The notes beneath the pieces were generated by a model. That model was not told where the DNA came from. It worked only from the letters and a program-made list of their open reading frames with translations, and ran no database searches. A stretch of DNA of 64,000 nt from Isoetes taiwanensis (taxonomy: Eukaryota > Streptophyta > Lycopodiopsida > Isoetales > Isoetaceae). The position numbers and the translations under genes are program-made. Positions 46,745 to 60,838 of the stretch are shown in pieces; within the stretch, counting starts at the first letter, position 1, and every line of letters starts with the position of its first letter. The stretch covers positions 17,762,652 to 17,826,651 of the forward strand of contig JAJEKV010000014.1 in NCBI GenBank assembly GCA_021234155.1. Direction: 5' to 3'.

Positions 46745-46996
46745 CATATTTCTTGATGTTTGGGAAAGAGCTTAGGATTGCAGCTATCGGCTCATTCATT
46801 TGACGCAGAGCACTTGAATCAGGTGAGTAAGCAGGATTTTCAGTATTTCTTGATGTTTGAGAAAGAGCTTAGGATTGCAGCTATGGGCTCATTCATTTTC
46901 TTAATCTGCCATCTCAGATTTTCCTTAATCGGCTCATTCAGATTTTCCTTAATCGGGCTCATTCATTTGACGCAGAGCACTTGAAGCAGGTGAGTA
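46745..46996. repeat. Imperfect tandem duplication
   Basis: Two copies of a block containing tatttcttgatgtttg, then aaagagcttaggattgcagc, then ggctcattcat and gacgcagagcacttgaa, at 46745-46835 and 46840-46996. It begins exactly at the end of E. Confidence 0.8.
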
Positions 46997-49360
46997 AGCT
47001 TAGGCTTATGAATTTTATCCAATGTTTCAGGGTTCCAGAAGAAAGGAGGTTTGCAAAATAATTTTTTCAAGCCTTGATTCTCGATTCTGAGTCTTATTTG
47101 TTTGCTTTTGGAAAATTAGTTGGTGTAGGGTCATCATTTCTCTTTTTGAAGCTTAGGTATGTTTTTCCATTTGTTTTTGCTCTCTTTCTTTGCTGTGCTT
47201 TGCATAGTTGATGTTGTTTGCTTTTTGCAGTACAAACATCACACTCTTGCTTTTGTTTTTTATTTGTCTCAGATCTAAACCTCCCTCAATAAATATTACA
47301 CGCTCATAATCTCGCTTTGCGAAGATCTTTGCTCAACTCGATCAAGTTTTTTCATGATCCTTTTCTTTTCTTACGGTAATAGAAGAAAGAAGTCTGATGC
47401 CATATAAACCACCGTCTCTAATGATAAATACCCTACTCTGTTGCATTTCATGATAAATAACCCTACTCTGTTGTTTTCAATGATAAATACCCGTACTTTG
47501 CTGGTTCCAAGCATTTATGCCCTTACAATGCTGCAGAAGCCCTTGAAGCCCTTGAAGCGATAGTTTGCAAGTACTAACTTGATAATTAATTATATCATCC
47601 CAGATTTAAATATCACATGACATGAAAAACTCTGCGCAAAGATTTGCAGAAGATGCTAGACAATGATCATGCTCAAAATTGAAATTTCTCTGCTTCAAAA
47701 ACATTTGCAAGCAAAGGCAGACATGTAGTATAAGCAGAAAAAATGGCTCTATAGCAGATTGTTAGGTACCGAATCTTGCTGTTTGCTGAACCCAAAAGCC
47801 AAGTACTGGATCGCCCTACATGGCTTAGTCGCCAGTGCTCACAAATCGGCCAAATATTTTTGTATACAGCCACGAATGTAGAAGCTTCCAGTTTGTTGTC
47901 GCAAAACCACAAATCCAAAGTCAAGTTTCTTTCGTTTTTAGCCATGGTATTCTATTTTTATGCCATCAATTTGGCCACAAGCACGCACTTGCCCTATTAT
48001 CATGCAAACGCCAGTTTTGGCGCCAAGAGCACCAAATCGGTTTCAGAAAAAAGGGTTATCAAGCCCTAAATCGATTTCCATGCAAATAACCTGGACCATT
48101 GCATTATTTTTGCTTTTCTTTAACTTCAATCCAAATTAAACCATGGGCTGAATCCTTTTTTCCAGAAAAGCAGATGCTGCCAGGTTGCTAATAACGTATT
48201 CCATACGGCAAACATGAAGCAAGTGCATTTCCCCATCATTTTTCTATCTTTCCTTAATCTGCCTCCTTTGTACCACTTTGCACAAGTACAGCCTGAATCA
48301 AGTACATTCCTGCCTGAATATTTTCCTCATGGTGTGAGTGTATTGCTAGAGATGTTATTGGTTCATTCTGCTTCAATATTGTTTTTTCCTTATTTGCCAA
48401 TATAGAGGACAATGAACAAAAACAAAATTTATGCTGCAAAGAACAAAAACGATGGATTGTAGCTAACTTTGGCAAGATACTTAGCCATGCCAACATTTGT
48501 AGCGCATTTTTAAAAATCAGATCTAATGTAATTTTTCTTTGAATGTGAGATCTTGGAGCAAGGGACATGCGCGGTGTGGCTAAGTACAAACCAATCTGGC
48601 CTGAATAAATAAGACTGCACATGCAACTTAGTAAACTGCATATTTTTATCTAATGCACAATGATGATAGTGTATACTATTAGAAATTGAAAATATCCATA
48701 TGTTTAGCACAAAATGTCCCTGAAAACAAGGCAAACGTACCAAACAGCACTTCAATCCCCTCCCCCTCCAAAAAAAACAAAAAAACAAAATAGGTTCGTT
48801 TGTTTGAGAAAATAGCAAAGAGAAAATCTAAAATATACCATTGAGAATGGGAAATATCCGTCTGTGTTGTAGCTGAAATTGTGAAAAATAGCAACACTTG
48901 GCAAAAACTCCTTATTGAACCAAATAAATAATAAATGGACTTAAAATCCATATTTGAAGAAAAAAATACGCATATGATACATCAATTTAGAGTTTGCATA
49001 TGGTTCGCATTTGCCCTTTCCTAGATCTACAAAAGTAGATGCCCCCTCCACAAACCAAAATAAATAAATAAATAAAAAGAAAACTAATCCTTCACATATT
49101 GCAAGGGTTATTAAACTTTTAGTAATTGCTTCCTTTGTTTGACTTGATCCTCCAGATAATTTGGCTCTTGGTGGAAAGCTGTGGACCTCTTCAAATAACT
49201 CATGCTTTATTTGCATTTGTGTTTTCATGCTTTCATTTCTTTTTTCATGCTTTCATAGGAGTAGCTTATAGCTTTAGGTATGGTAGAATGATATATCCTC
49301 CTACGAGCATTTGCTTGCAAGCATCTAAATGGGTATAGATTGCAAGGTACCAAGACCCAA
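46997..49360. other. No recognised gene
   Basis: A/T-rich DNA. A 30-bp triplet repeat (catgataaata and relatives) lies at about 47415-47505. The 5' end of the following Helitron is probably in here but I could not place it. Confidence 0.5.
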
Positions 49361-52300
49361 ATGGGGAGGTCCCATCAAAAGACACCACCGGCCGTGGCTA
49401 ACAACCCGTCATACACAACGCCCGTCAATGAAAGTAAATCAGAGAGGAAGAGACGCTTGGCACGTAGGCGGGCTGCGAAAGCGAAAGCTTTGAGATTATC
49501 GTACAATATAGATGCTACAGAGACAGATGATGTTGGCCAATTAATCAATGCAGTGGAAGTTGAAGCTCAGTCAGCTCAAACATGTTTTACCTCTATGCCA
49601 GCCACACAACAAGTTGTACTTGCGAGGGGGCAATCGCGAGTCCAAATGGTCAGGTAGAGAGGCAGCCAACAAGATGCCAACATTTGAACAATGTTGTTGG
49701 GGAAGGATCTCTTTAATAAGCGAGTTCACAATTCATCATATCAAATGTTAATGACACTAGGAGGTCGCATCAAAAAGCAGCACCGGCCGTGGTTAGCAAC
49801 CCATCATACATGCCCCCCAATGAAAGTAAGTCGAGCAGGAAGAGACGCTTGGCACGTAGGCGGCGTGCCAAAGCTAAAGCTTTGAAATTATCATATAACA
49901 TGGATGCTACAGAGACAGCTGATGTTGATCAGTTAACAGTTGCCGTGGAAGTTGAAACTCAACCAGCTCAAACATGTCTTACCTCTAGGCTAGCCACACC
50001 AGAGGTTGTACTTGCAGAACCAATGCAGAGTCCAACCAATCAGACGGAGAGGCAGATAGCAAGACAACAACATTTGCATGATGGTGTCGGAGCAAGACAT
50101 GTTGTACATACTGAGAGTTCACAGTTCATCGCATCAAATGTTAATGAAATCACACCATCACAGGCAGGGCTCATTGCAACATCCCACCAAATAACACCAC
50201 CTACAGTAGCGACCAATCCATCATACATGACACCTGCTTACGAAAGTAATACTGAGAGAAGGAGACACTTGCAGCGAAGAAGGGTGGCAAAGCATACAGC
50301 CTTGAGGTTGGATTACAACACTGTTGTTGGTCCTAGAGAGCGGCCTACTGATAAAAGCGGTTTCAACAAGATAGCATGGACCTGGATTTTACCTCCTCCT
50401 CATGACCTTGGTAACATGGATTATAGATGTTTGTATTGTGGGGCTATGTAATGGATAACAGAGCTCACAATTAAGAAGAAATGTCGAGCATGTGCAAATG
50501 GAGACATTCAGCTGCCATTGATTCCAGAACCACCACAGGCATTGTTTGACCTATACACGAGAACAGATAGTTTGGGTGATCACTTCCGCACGAACATTAG
50601 AAAATATAATAATATATTTTCATTTGCCTCAGTGGGCGTGAAAATTGATGAGGCGTTGGCAAATGCTGTTGGTGGGGTCTATACTTTTAGAGTCAATGGC
50701 CGCATGTGCCATAAGATGGGAACGCTATTGCCACCACAAGGGCATCAAGAGCACGCAAAATCATTATGGATGGTAATGACATGCAAGTTGAACGTAGAAT
50801 GTCCATTCTTGATGGATTGCGGCAAGAAATAGTGCAACTGCAGGCTCTTATGACAGAGCACAACCCATTTGTTAGCATATTTTTAAGTGCGGCACAGATT
50901 ATGCGTATTCATCCAACCATGGACATCCGTTTGCGTATACCTTCTTGCAACGTGCAAAATCCTGTGAGGAGGCAATATAATGCTCCAACTGTAAATGAGG
51001 TGGCTATATTAATGCCTATTGATGATAAGCCCGAGGATGGTCAGAGGGATATTATTATACACTCTAAGGATGGTGGCTTGAAGCTTATAGATGCATATCA
51101 CTCAGCATATGATCCATTGCACTTTGTGTTACTTCTTCCCTATGGTACAGATGGATGGCATTTTAAAATACCTCATGGGAGTGGTGCAAAGGAATTAACT
51201 ATTATGGAGTACTACAGATATCATCTGTTCACGCGTCATGGACATGCATCTGTTCACACGTATCAGGATGCCATGTCTATTGTTCGCGAACATGGCAGGC
51301 CGGACCTTTTTATAACCATGACTGCCAATGCAAATTGAGAAGAGATTAGGAGGGAATTATTATATGGCCAATCGCCAAGTGATCGACCAGAGTTAGTGGC
51401 TAGGGTATTTCATATGAAAGTAAAAGAGCTGGTAGATTTGATAACTAATCGTGGTATATTCGGCCGCATAATCGCAAAAGTCTATGTTATTGAGTTCCAG
51501 AAGAGAAGTTTGCCGCATGTACATTTGTTGACTATGTTGGATCAGGCAGACAAGCCCTTCACAGCCGAAGAGATTGATCAAATTATTTGTGCTGAAATAC
51601 CAGACAAGGGCGCATATCCTGAATTGTATGATATAGTCACCCGTAATATGATGCATGGGCCATGTGGTACTGGATATCCGAACAGTCCGTGCATGCAGGA
51701 TGGTAAGTGTACAAACGTTATCCGCGTGCATTTTCAGATGAGACGACAGTTGTTGATGGATATCCATTATATAGAAGAAGGGATGATGGCCGAAAGGTGA
51801 AGAAAGGGGATATAGATCTAGACAATAGATGGGTCGTGCCATATAATCCCTGGTTGACATCGTACTTCAAGTGCCATATCAATGTTGAGGTGTGTGCTGC
51901 TGTAAAGGCTGTTACGTCTATAAAGGGCCTGATATGATCAATGTGAACTTAGAAGCATCGATTGATGGTGCATCTTCTAGCAGAGCACCCACCATAAACC
52001 AAGACGAGGTTGAGCAATTCCTGAATGCACGCTATTTCTCAGCTTCTGAGGCATCATGGAGAATCCTCTCATATGAAATACAGGAGCAGTTTCCTCATGT
52101 TACTAGATTGGCTGTGCATTTCCCAATGCAACAAGATGTATACTATTGAGAAGGTATGAGCGTGGATAGTATAAGAAGCAAGAATAATGGAACAACATTG
52201 ACAGCTTTTTTTGAGATGAATGCATCTGGAAAAAGAGAGGCTATACAGTTGCTCTACCATGATTTTCCTAAAAAGTTTACCTATGATAAACCCAGTCGAA

Positions 52301-54314
52301 AATGGAAGGTCAGAGAGAATACCCAGAAGTTTCCCACTATTGGACGCATGTACTTTGTTAATCCTTCGGAAGGAGAGCGATACTATTTACGACTCCTGTT
52401 GACCCGTGTGACAGGTGCAATTAGCTTTGAAGATTTACGCTCTTTTGATGGGGAGTTGTGTGCAACATATAAAGAAGCTTGCATTCGTCGTGGGTTGCTT
52501 CGAGATGACACAGAATGGCTCGAGTCTCTTCAGGAAGCAGCAGCATGGGGCATGCCACCACAATTGCGACACATGTTCGCCATGATCTTTATAAATTGCG
52601 AACCATCGAATCCGCTGCAACTATGGGAAGAAGTCAAGCTTTCTATGATCGATGACTTCCTGCACGAGGCACAAAGGGTTGCAGAGGATAAAAGTGTAAA
52701 TGTGTGTGATCAATTTTTTGACATGGCACTTTTAGACATTGAAGATCATATGAACTCTGTTGGACGATCCTTAAGGGAGTTTGAGTTCAGTCTTCCTGAG
52801 CGTGCAATAGATCCATATATGATATTTCGGGATGAGGTGTTTCAAGAAGACGTGGTAGAGGTGCAAGAAGATGTGGACCGCCTATATCACGACCAGCGTG
52901 TTATCTTCGACCGTGTGATCGATGAGCACGTGATGTTGGAAAAAGGACGAGTGTTTTTCGTTCATGGTGCAGGCGGCTCAGGAAAGAGTTTTCTTTTTAA
53001 CACCATGTTGTCTTATGTTCGTGCCAAAGGTATCATTGCACTTGCAGTTGCTTCTTCAGGAATTGCATCCACTTTATTGAAGGGTGGGCGCACTGCACAT
53101 TCAAGGTTCAAGATACCGATAAACATAGATGAGACATCAACTTGCAACATTCCAAAGCAGTCGGAGCTGGCAAAATTGATAAGAGCAACTCGCATGATTA
53201 TATGGGATGAGGCCCCAATGATGCATAAATATGTTTATGAAGCATTGGATAGAACGCTCTGTGACGTGATGTCATGTGACAAATTGTTTGGGGGACTCAT
53301 TGTTGTTTTGGGAGGAGATTTTAGCCCGGCTTCCACCCATGGTTCCACGAGGAAATCGCCCCAAATTGTGCATGCTTCCTTGAAATGCTCTTACATATGG
53401 GATCATGTCGAGGAACATAAAGGCGAATGTAAATATCGCGAGTAATGAACGATTAATGGGAAGAGACGCTTAAGAGCGGAAGGCGTTCTGCGAGTATCTT
53501 TTACGAGTTGGAGATGGACTTGAGACCACATTTCCCAATATTGGATCGGACGTGATACGTCTTCCAGAAGAGATTTGTGTGAAGTCGCAAGACTTAAATG
53601 AACTGCTAGCCGTGACATTCCCTGATGTTTCAAAATTTAATTATGGAAGTGTGTCCTATTGGGTGCAAAGGGGTATACTTACGCCATGCTTTGAATGAGG
53701 ATGTAGATGAAGTAAACAAGAGGATGACCAGTGGTTGTTTTCTTGCACCTATTGATTATTACAAAGTCTTGTCGAGTCATTAATGAGAATGACGCAGGGG
53801 TCTATCCTATCGAATTTTTGAATGCACAAACTCCGAGTGGGATGCCTCCTCATCAATTAACTTTGAAGGTTGGCATGATTGTCATGTTATTGAGGTCCGC
53901 TTTCTACGTAAGGGACTCTACAATGGCACTCGCCTAATTATACGTTCGTTGGGAAGACGTGCTATAGATGCCGAGATTGTCACTGGAAAGAATATTGGAA
54001 GTAGAGTGTTCATATTTAGAATACCTTTGGTGCCCAATAATGCGGAACTCCCATTTCAGTTTGAGCGCATACAATTTCCATTGCGTCCAGCTTTTGGTAT
54101 GACAATTAACAAGTCCCAAGGCCAAACAATGAAAATGGTTGGTTTGTATTTGCCAAATCCAGTATTCAGTCACGGACAACTCTACGTGGCACTCTCGAGA
54201 GCTCAAGGAATCCAAGGTATAAAGGTACTCATTCTATCGAAGGATGGAGATGCTTCTGCAGATGTCGACAGATCAAGATATACAACAAATATTGTATACA
54301 AAGAACTCCTCTAA
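49361..54314 (+). pseudogene. RepHel: Helitron Rep (HUH) and PIF1-type helicase
   Basis: The N-terminal part contains three Arg-rich modules: RKRRLARRRAAKAKALRLSY (about 49450), the same motif at about 49840 and a weaker RRRVAKHTALRLDYN at about 50280. The Helitron-like N domain follows (PPPHDLGNMDYRCLYCGA; RPDLFITMTANAN), then Rep: EFQKRSLPHVHLLTMLD carries the two His of the HUH motif, and YVYKGPD is the Tyr region. Helicase: GAGGSGKSF (Walker A, 52969), IIWDEAPM (Walker B), VVLGGDF, and C-terminal FGMTINKSQGQTM with HGQLYVALSRAQ. Stops at about 49655, 50449, 51336, 51797 and 53443, plus frameshifts, make it non-functional. Rep nicks and joins DNA; the helicase unwinds it during rolling-circle transposition. 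Confidence 0.95.
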
Positions 54315-54732
54315 GTGTGAGTCTAATACTTACGTGTTACAACTTCTAAATCTCTTTGTTCTTATTGATATCTTCCACTTTCTTTCTTCCTTTTATTTTT
54401 ATCTTACTTACTTACATCTTTATCCATGTAGATGGTGCGCATTTTGGACCCGTGGTATGTATTCGGTCACCATGTCCGAATACATACAAGAGCCAGGAGC
54501 AGGACAAGATTTTGTCTTTTATATTTTTGTACTTATTTCTTATTGATGTACTTAACTACTTCTAAGAGTGACATTTTCAGCATCAATTTTGGATTTGTCT
54601 TTTCAGATTTTTGACTTCAGAGGTAGATTTAACTGTCTCCTACATTCCTTATAAAGGATTGTTTTCTCTACTGAAATCCATGAAATCCATGAAATCCATG
54701 AAGGCCAAGTGAAAACACGAGCCAGGACATTA

Positions 54733-54762
54733 GCCCGGCAACGCCGGGCACACGTTTACTAG
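54733..54762 (+). repeat. Helitron 3' terminal hairpin and CTAG end
   Basis: Stem gcccggc / gccgggc with a 3-nt loop (54733-54749), ten bases later CTAG, then T. This is the classical Helitron 3' end inserted at A/T. Confidence 0.95.
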
Positions 54763-57700
54763 TTTTTTTTAGAATGCAATCCACAGAGCATGCCCGTCGC
54801 GAATCTGGCCCCAATCTGGCTATGGCGTTCCCCGGGAGGGCTCGTGCAACTAAAGAGCTTGTCCAATTGGTATGCTGAAAATGGGGGAACATCTAGCCTG
54901 CCTTTGCAATACGTGTATAATGATTTGATTAGTCTTCACAGTCATAGCTTTTAATCCTGTAGAATGCTATGCAACGGAGAGCGCTGAATTCTGAAGGAGC
55001 GCATATAGAAAGAAATGAAGGGCTATGCGTCGTGGGAGAACGGTACATTCTACAAATTGCCGCAAAATAGATATAGCTTTTTCCTTGGGGTATAGTATTG
55101 CAAACGGGTGCAAAACCCATTGAAACATGAAACAATCGTATGAATGGTTCTAAAAACCATTAAAATTAAACTGTAAAATACTATTATGAAAAAGGTGAGC
55201 ACCCATAAATCGGGTGGCTCACCGTAGGCTGCTACAGGAGCGAATTGGGCAGCGGAAGCTGCTGGAATGGGTCGGCTTTTGCCGAGGTAGCTGGCAGATG
55301 GTCGCCACGTGGCTTTGCCACGTTGGCATGAGCCAAACAAAAAGGAGGCAGTGCCTGTTATGGAGGAGCCGGATTGTTACAGGTGAAGCATTGGGGGGGT
55401 GCCCATTGGTCACGCATTTAAGAGCAAAACTAGAATTGCAAATTTCTGAGCATTTCAATGGCTATATTTTTTATATGACAACGTGCCCACCGAGAATGCC
55501 TACATAAAAAACTTAGTTGCTTGCCAATTGAACAATGTCACCTGAAGTTGTAAGGTGTCAAAGTGGTGGGGGTACAAGTACCATCAAGGCTGAGGTGGCA
55601 GCCCTCTAGGATCCCAGGGTGCCCATTGAAGGCTGCCGCAATAGGCCATAAAGAAACTTGTGGAAAACAATTATTATTTTTTTGTTTGAACGAACTTAAT
55701 AATATTTTTCAACAGCAATCTTGAATTTGACAACAATGTTCAAAAGTTATCGAAGTTTTTCCCATAATTGTTTTAGCTTAGTAAAACTGGAACATTTACA
55801 AAACAGAAACATGCACAAATATCTGAACCCCAAGACGAATTTGCAAGGTAGACATACATCTGCACATACATATAAATGTATTATCATAATCAGACAAAAG
55901 TTGGAAGAATACTCAACCATACAAGCACACTTACCTTTTAACGAAATTATCTGGTAACATAAATGTTAGACAAGAGGAGGATAATTGTTCATGGAAAAGA
56001 ATGAGTTTCTGATATGCAATCTATATCAGACATTCAAATCTATACTTACTAGAATTCTACACCGTAGGTTATTTATCCAAAATACAAAGGCATACCATGG
56101 TGCATGAGTTCTTTAAGTTCCCCATTCATACCCAGTTAAAACCATAGATGTAATGATCTTCACTTGACGATGCTGGGACATTGCAGGCATGGCATCATGC
56201 AGTATAGGGATAGGAGGGTCCCTTCATGCTATTCTATAAAAATTATCAGATAAGTAACATGAAAATAAGACAAGAAGTATTTTTTCCTTTCAGATTCTGG
56301 TGACAGCCTGAATTTCAAACTTAATTCTAGGGAGATCTCGTAACCAAAGCTCTGTACACTGTTTGCTAAATGTCATTTTTTATGAATTTTCAAATTGTAT
56401 ATGTAATACTCCATGCTGTCAGTGCCCTCCAACCCAGATACTACCATTTGAGAATTATTTGCCCTCTAAGAGACCAGCTATAAAAAGTAACTCCCAACTA
56501 CCAGCTATGAAAAGTAACTCAGCAGTATACCTTTGGCACAGGATGAGGCTTAGCTATGCACATCCTGCTAAAGTACTTACATGGAAGCTTCAAAAGTGCT
56601 GCCCTCTGTGCCTCAATTTTGTATAAGATCTACAACATCTGTGTCAAACCTAGAAAATGTGCCACAAGCAATTATGAGCATATAACTGTTAGATAGTGCA
56701 GCTCAGCTAGATGGTTTTAATAATGCAATTTTTATTTTCTTTTTCCATCTGCTTATGCATCAAACAACTGCCTCTACTTAGCATTGCAAAAGCTAGAAAC
56801 AAAGGCATAAAATTGCTTACATTCATCAACAAGGACAAACATATTGCCATCATCTTAAAATGCTCCCTTAAATTTTTAAGCCATTTGCCAGTTCATTGCC
56901 TCTATGTATTGACTCTTCTTATTGTGCCTAAATTACAAGCTGTAGCATACTAGTAGATAATAAAGAGAAAAAAAAGAAATATAAGCAAATTCGAGTCTAC
57001 CAGTGAAGGAAATGCAATCCGACTGGGAGCAAAACCACCAAAATGCAATCCGACTGGGAGCAAAACCACCAATCCGACTTGAAGCAAAATAGGGAAGGAG
57101 AATTTGATAGTGTCGCAATTGAATAAGCATAAAGCATCACATGGAGAAAGCCTGATAGTTGCTTACAGGCGCCGCCTACGATGGTATTGCTGGAAGCCTT
57201 CGATGTTCTGTGCACAGCCGTAATGGAACCCTAGACACAGCCGTAATGGAACCCTAGATAATCTACGTGGCAACTTCTGCATCAGCCAATGGCAATTTTA
57301 CGCAGCCGCGACTGGCAACGGCACAGCCAATGGCCACCCTCCCCTACAGAAGGAGTATCTGGCGAATTTAGCAACAGGGATCCAGCAGGCTATACAACTA
57401 GCAGAGAGCAGCTATATGGTAGAATTCTGGAAATAAACCAAGCACCCATGAAACTACAGAAGCCTCCACGAGACGCTGTGGAATTGTCCTCCGTTATAGA
57501 GCAGGGCTTGCCTTGAATTTGATTGCAGTATGTTATCTGCAAGAAAAAAAAAAAAAGAGATCCTGCACCAAAACGAGGCCCTAAGCTGCCTTCAAGCAGA
57601 ATTGCTCGAGACTCTTGTGATTGATCTATGAAGTAGATGAGTAATCAAATTGCTCAGAGGATAGAAATTGAACCAGATTGAAGCAGAAAAACAGAGTAAT

Positions 57701-58892
57701 CAAGGGCGAATTGAGATGTTTAAATCTGTGGTGATTTTAGAAATTCAAAGATTCCTATCTCCGGCATGAAGGAATCCCTACGGAATCAATGCATTAGAAG
57801 CGCTCTCCTGCCACATAGATGGACTCCTTAATAATTCATGGGCTCCTTAATAATTCATTCCTTTTGTGAATTCGTTCTGATAACATTAACTATAAACTAT
57901 TGTACACAGCTATACGTTTCTCAACAAATTTTCACGCCCTTAATATAAAATCCAGATCCAAACTGCACTGTCCAGCCAGAGACAGCCTTTAAGTAAGAAA
58001 GCTTAATCTCGACAAGCTTTTCTGATAATTTCTGGCCATCGTAGCCCCAATTAAAATCATCCTAGCACAAGTTTGCCCTTTCCACAAGTTTATATCATCA
58101 CACGTACTCCAGCCTTTCGATGCCAGTCAAATGTGCTTTAGGAAATCAAATTCCAGATTGAACCTTCTAAACGAAACTCAAAAGGAATTGGGGAATAGTC
58201 GACGGTTTTTGCTCCTTCTATGTTGCTTGGAGCTGCTTAGTCCGTCTGTAATCCACATCAAATTATAAAAAAAGCACCATCAGATCAAATTATGAAAGTA
58301 GATTCTTTAATAACATGTTGGGCAGCGAAGATGAAAAAAACGCAGATTTGGAAGGAAAAAAAGGGTTTTTGATGCGAAGAAATAAACCTCTGGAGCTGCC
58401 ACAACACAAGCGCAAAAGAAAGACCGGCTATGGTGGATAACTCCGGAAGATGCAGGAGCAATTGGGCATGGCGGACCCGATGGTTGCACCTTGGCAGCCG
58501 ATTGTAGAGCCCGTGCAAGAATCCTGTCACCATAGCCACACCTCGCATATCAGAAGACTTAAAGCCTTATCTTCCGATACGTGTCACAAAACTTTCAATA
58601 GAAGTGTTGTGCACGAAAAAATGCTCAGGTGTCAATTTTTTAGTACGGCATCAAACCGTAATATGCCAAAAGAATCGTCCTCCAATAATTATATATGTTA
58701 AGATATAAACACACTTTGATGTGTGGGACACATCGGTTGCTCCTTTGCATCTGGGCCGTCGAATTTCAGGGGTTAAATCTCGGCCACATATTTAGATGTG
58801 TGTACATGCATGGGCATGTATGGGGGCATGCATCCCATCTGTGAACCGTCGGATTAAAGGGGAAGGCGAAATCATAGCCTTTGATTTTTGTA
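54763..58892. other. No recognised gene
   Basis: Low coding potential. Two small direct duplications are visible: a 33-bp unit (gcaatccgactgggagc) at 57013-57079 and a 23-bp unit (cacagccgtaatggaaccc) at 57213-57258. Confidence 0.5.
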
Positions 58893-60838
58893 GGGAAGGT
58901 GATCTTAATAGAATCTTAAAGAATCTATAGGAATCACAAGAGAATCTTTGCGAATCTAGTGGAATCCAATGGAATCTTCGTAAATCTTAACGAAATCTAT
59001 GGTACACTAAGAGAATGTAGGGGAATCTTATTGGGATCTTTGCGAATCTAGAGGAACCTCATTAGAATCTTTAGAAATCTATAGGAATCACAAGAGAATC
59101 TTTGGGAACCTAGAGGAATCCAGTGGAATCTTAATAAATATTTGAGAATCTAGGGGAATCTTGATGGAATCTTAGAGAATCTAGAGGAATCTTCATAGGA
59201 TTAGAGAATCTAGGAGAATCTACATAGAATCTTGAGAAATCTATGGGAATCTTGAGAGAATCTAGAGGAATCTATGGGAATCTTCATAAAATTTTTGAGA
59301 ATCTAGGGAATCTTAGAGAATCTAAAGGAATCTTTTTAGAATTTTATGAAATCTATGGTAATTTAAAAGAATCTAGAGGAATCTTCATGGGATCTTGAGG
59401 AATCTAGAGGAATCTCAATATAACTTAGGGAATCTAGTGGAATCTTAAAAGGATCTTTGAGAATCTAGGGGAATCTTCATAGGATCTAAGAGAATCTAGG
59501 AGAATCAACATAGATCTTGGCAAATCTATTGGATTCTTGAGAGAATCTTTGAGAATCTAGGGGTGTCCTCATAAGATGTAAGGGAAGCTAAGAGAATCTA
59601 GATAGATTCTTGAGGAATCTATAGGAATCTTAGGATAGTCTTTGAAAATTTCGAGGAATCTCAAGAGAATCTTAGGGACTATGGGAATCTCAAGAGGATC
59701 TATGGGAATCTGAGGAATCTTCATAGAATACTTAGGGAAATCTTGATAGGATCTTAGAGAATCTAGGAGAATCTATATAGAATCTTGGGGAATCATGTGA
59801 ATCTTAAGAGAATCTTTGGAGAATTTAGGGGAATCTTGATAGAATCTTGGAGAGCCTAAGGGAATCTTCATAGGATCTTAAAGAGTCTACGAGAATCTAC
59901 ATAGATTCTTGGGGAATCTATGGGAATCTTGAGAGAATCTAGAGGAATCTTGGAGAATCTAACAAAATCTTCATAGAATCTAAGGAAATGTAGAAGAATC
60001 TACATAAAATCTTGGGGAATTTAGAGGAACGTTTTATGATCTAGGGGAATCTCAATAGAATCCTGGAGAATCTTGAGGACTTTATATGATCTAAGGGAAT
60101 CTAGGAGAATATACATAGAATCTTGAGAAATATAGAAAAATCTTGGGATAGTCTTTGATAATCTCTGTAGAATTTTAAGAATCTAAGAGAATCTTTCACA
60201 CTGTATGTGTTTTGCGGGGTGATCTTGGAATCTTAATGGAATCCATGGCACTTTAATTGAATCTAGGGGAATCTTCCTGGAATCTTTGAGAATCTAAAGG
60301 AATCTCAAGACAATATTGGAATCTATAGAAATCAAAAGAGAATATTTGTGAATCTAGAGGAATCCAAGGGAATCTTCATAAAATCTTTGACAATCTAGAG
60401 GAATCTTGATGGAATCTTGGAGAATCTAGGAAAATCTTCATAGGATCTTAGAGAATGTGAGAGAAGGTACATAGAATCTTGCAGAATCTCGAGAGAATCT
60501 TTGAGAGTCTAGAGAAATCTAAGAAAATCTTCTTAAAATCTTTGAGAATCTTGGGAAATCTTAGAAAGGGAACCTGTATAGAATCTAAGGGAATGTACGA
60601 GATTCTACAAAGAATCTTGGAGAATCTAGAGGAATCTTGGGATGATCTTTTATAATCTAGAGGAATCTTAAGAAATCCTGGAGAATCTTGAGGAATTTTC
60701 ATATAATCCAAGGGAATCTAGGATAATTTGCATGGAGTCTTGAGAAATGTAGAGGAATCTTGGGATAGTTTTTGAAAATCTAGGGGAATCTCTGTAGAAT
60801 CTTAAGAATCTAGGAGAGTCTTTCACACTGGGTATATT
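58893..60838. repeat. GAATCT array, long copy
   Basis: Nearly 2 kb of imperfect GAATCT/GAATCTT motifs every 10-16 bp. Two sub-arrays are evident, about 58900-60215 and 60216-60838. Each opens near ggtgatctt and closes with tttcacactg followed by a gtgttttg-like motif, as at 14883-15095. Minus-strand frames here are Ser/Arg/Phe/Lys repeats only. Confidence 0.92.

Larger units (their letters stand above)
37850..46745 (-). mobile_element. Chromovirus E, 3' part (ORFX, gag, pol, 3' LTR)
   Basis: In minus order: ORFX, gag, protease, RT, RNase H, integrase with chromodomain, 0.9 kb of 3' untranslated DNA, PPT and 3' LTR. Its upstream end stops at about 46745, roughly 80 bp before the ORFX ATG. The left flank (ctgga) equals the outer flank of the 5' LTR at 22562. 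Confidence 0.9.
49361..54762 (+). mobile_element. Autonomous-type Helitron, decayed
   Basis: Encodes RepHel remnants (49361-54314) and ends with a canonical Helitron 3' terminus: a GC-rich hairpin and CTAG at 54759-54762, followed by host T at 54763. The 5' TC terminus was not located. Confidence 0.92.
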
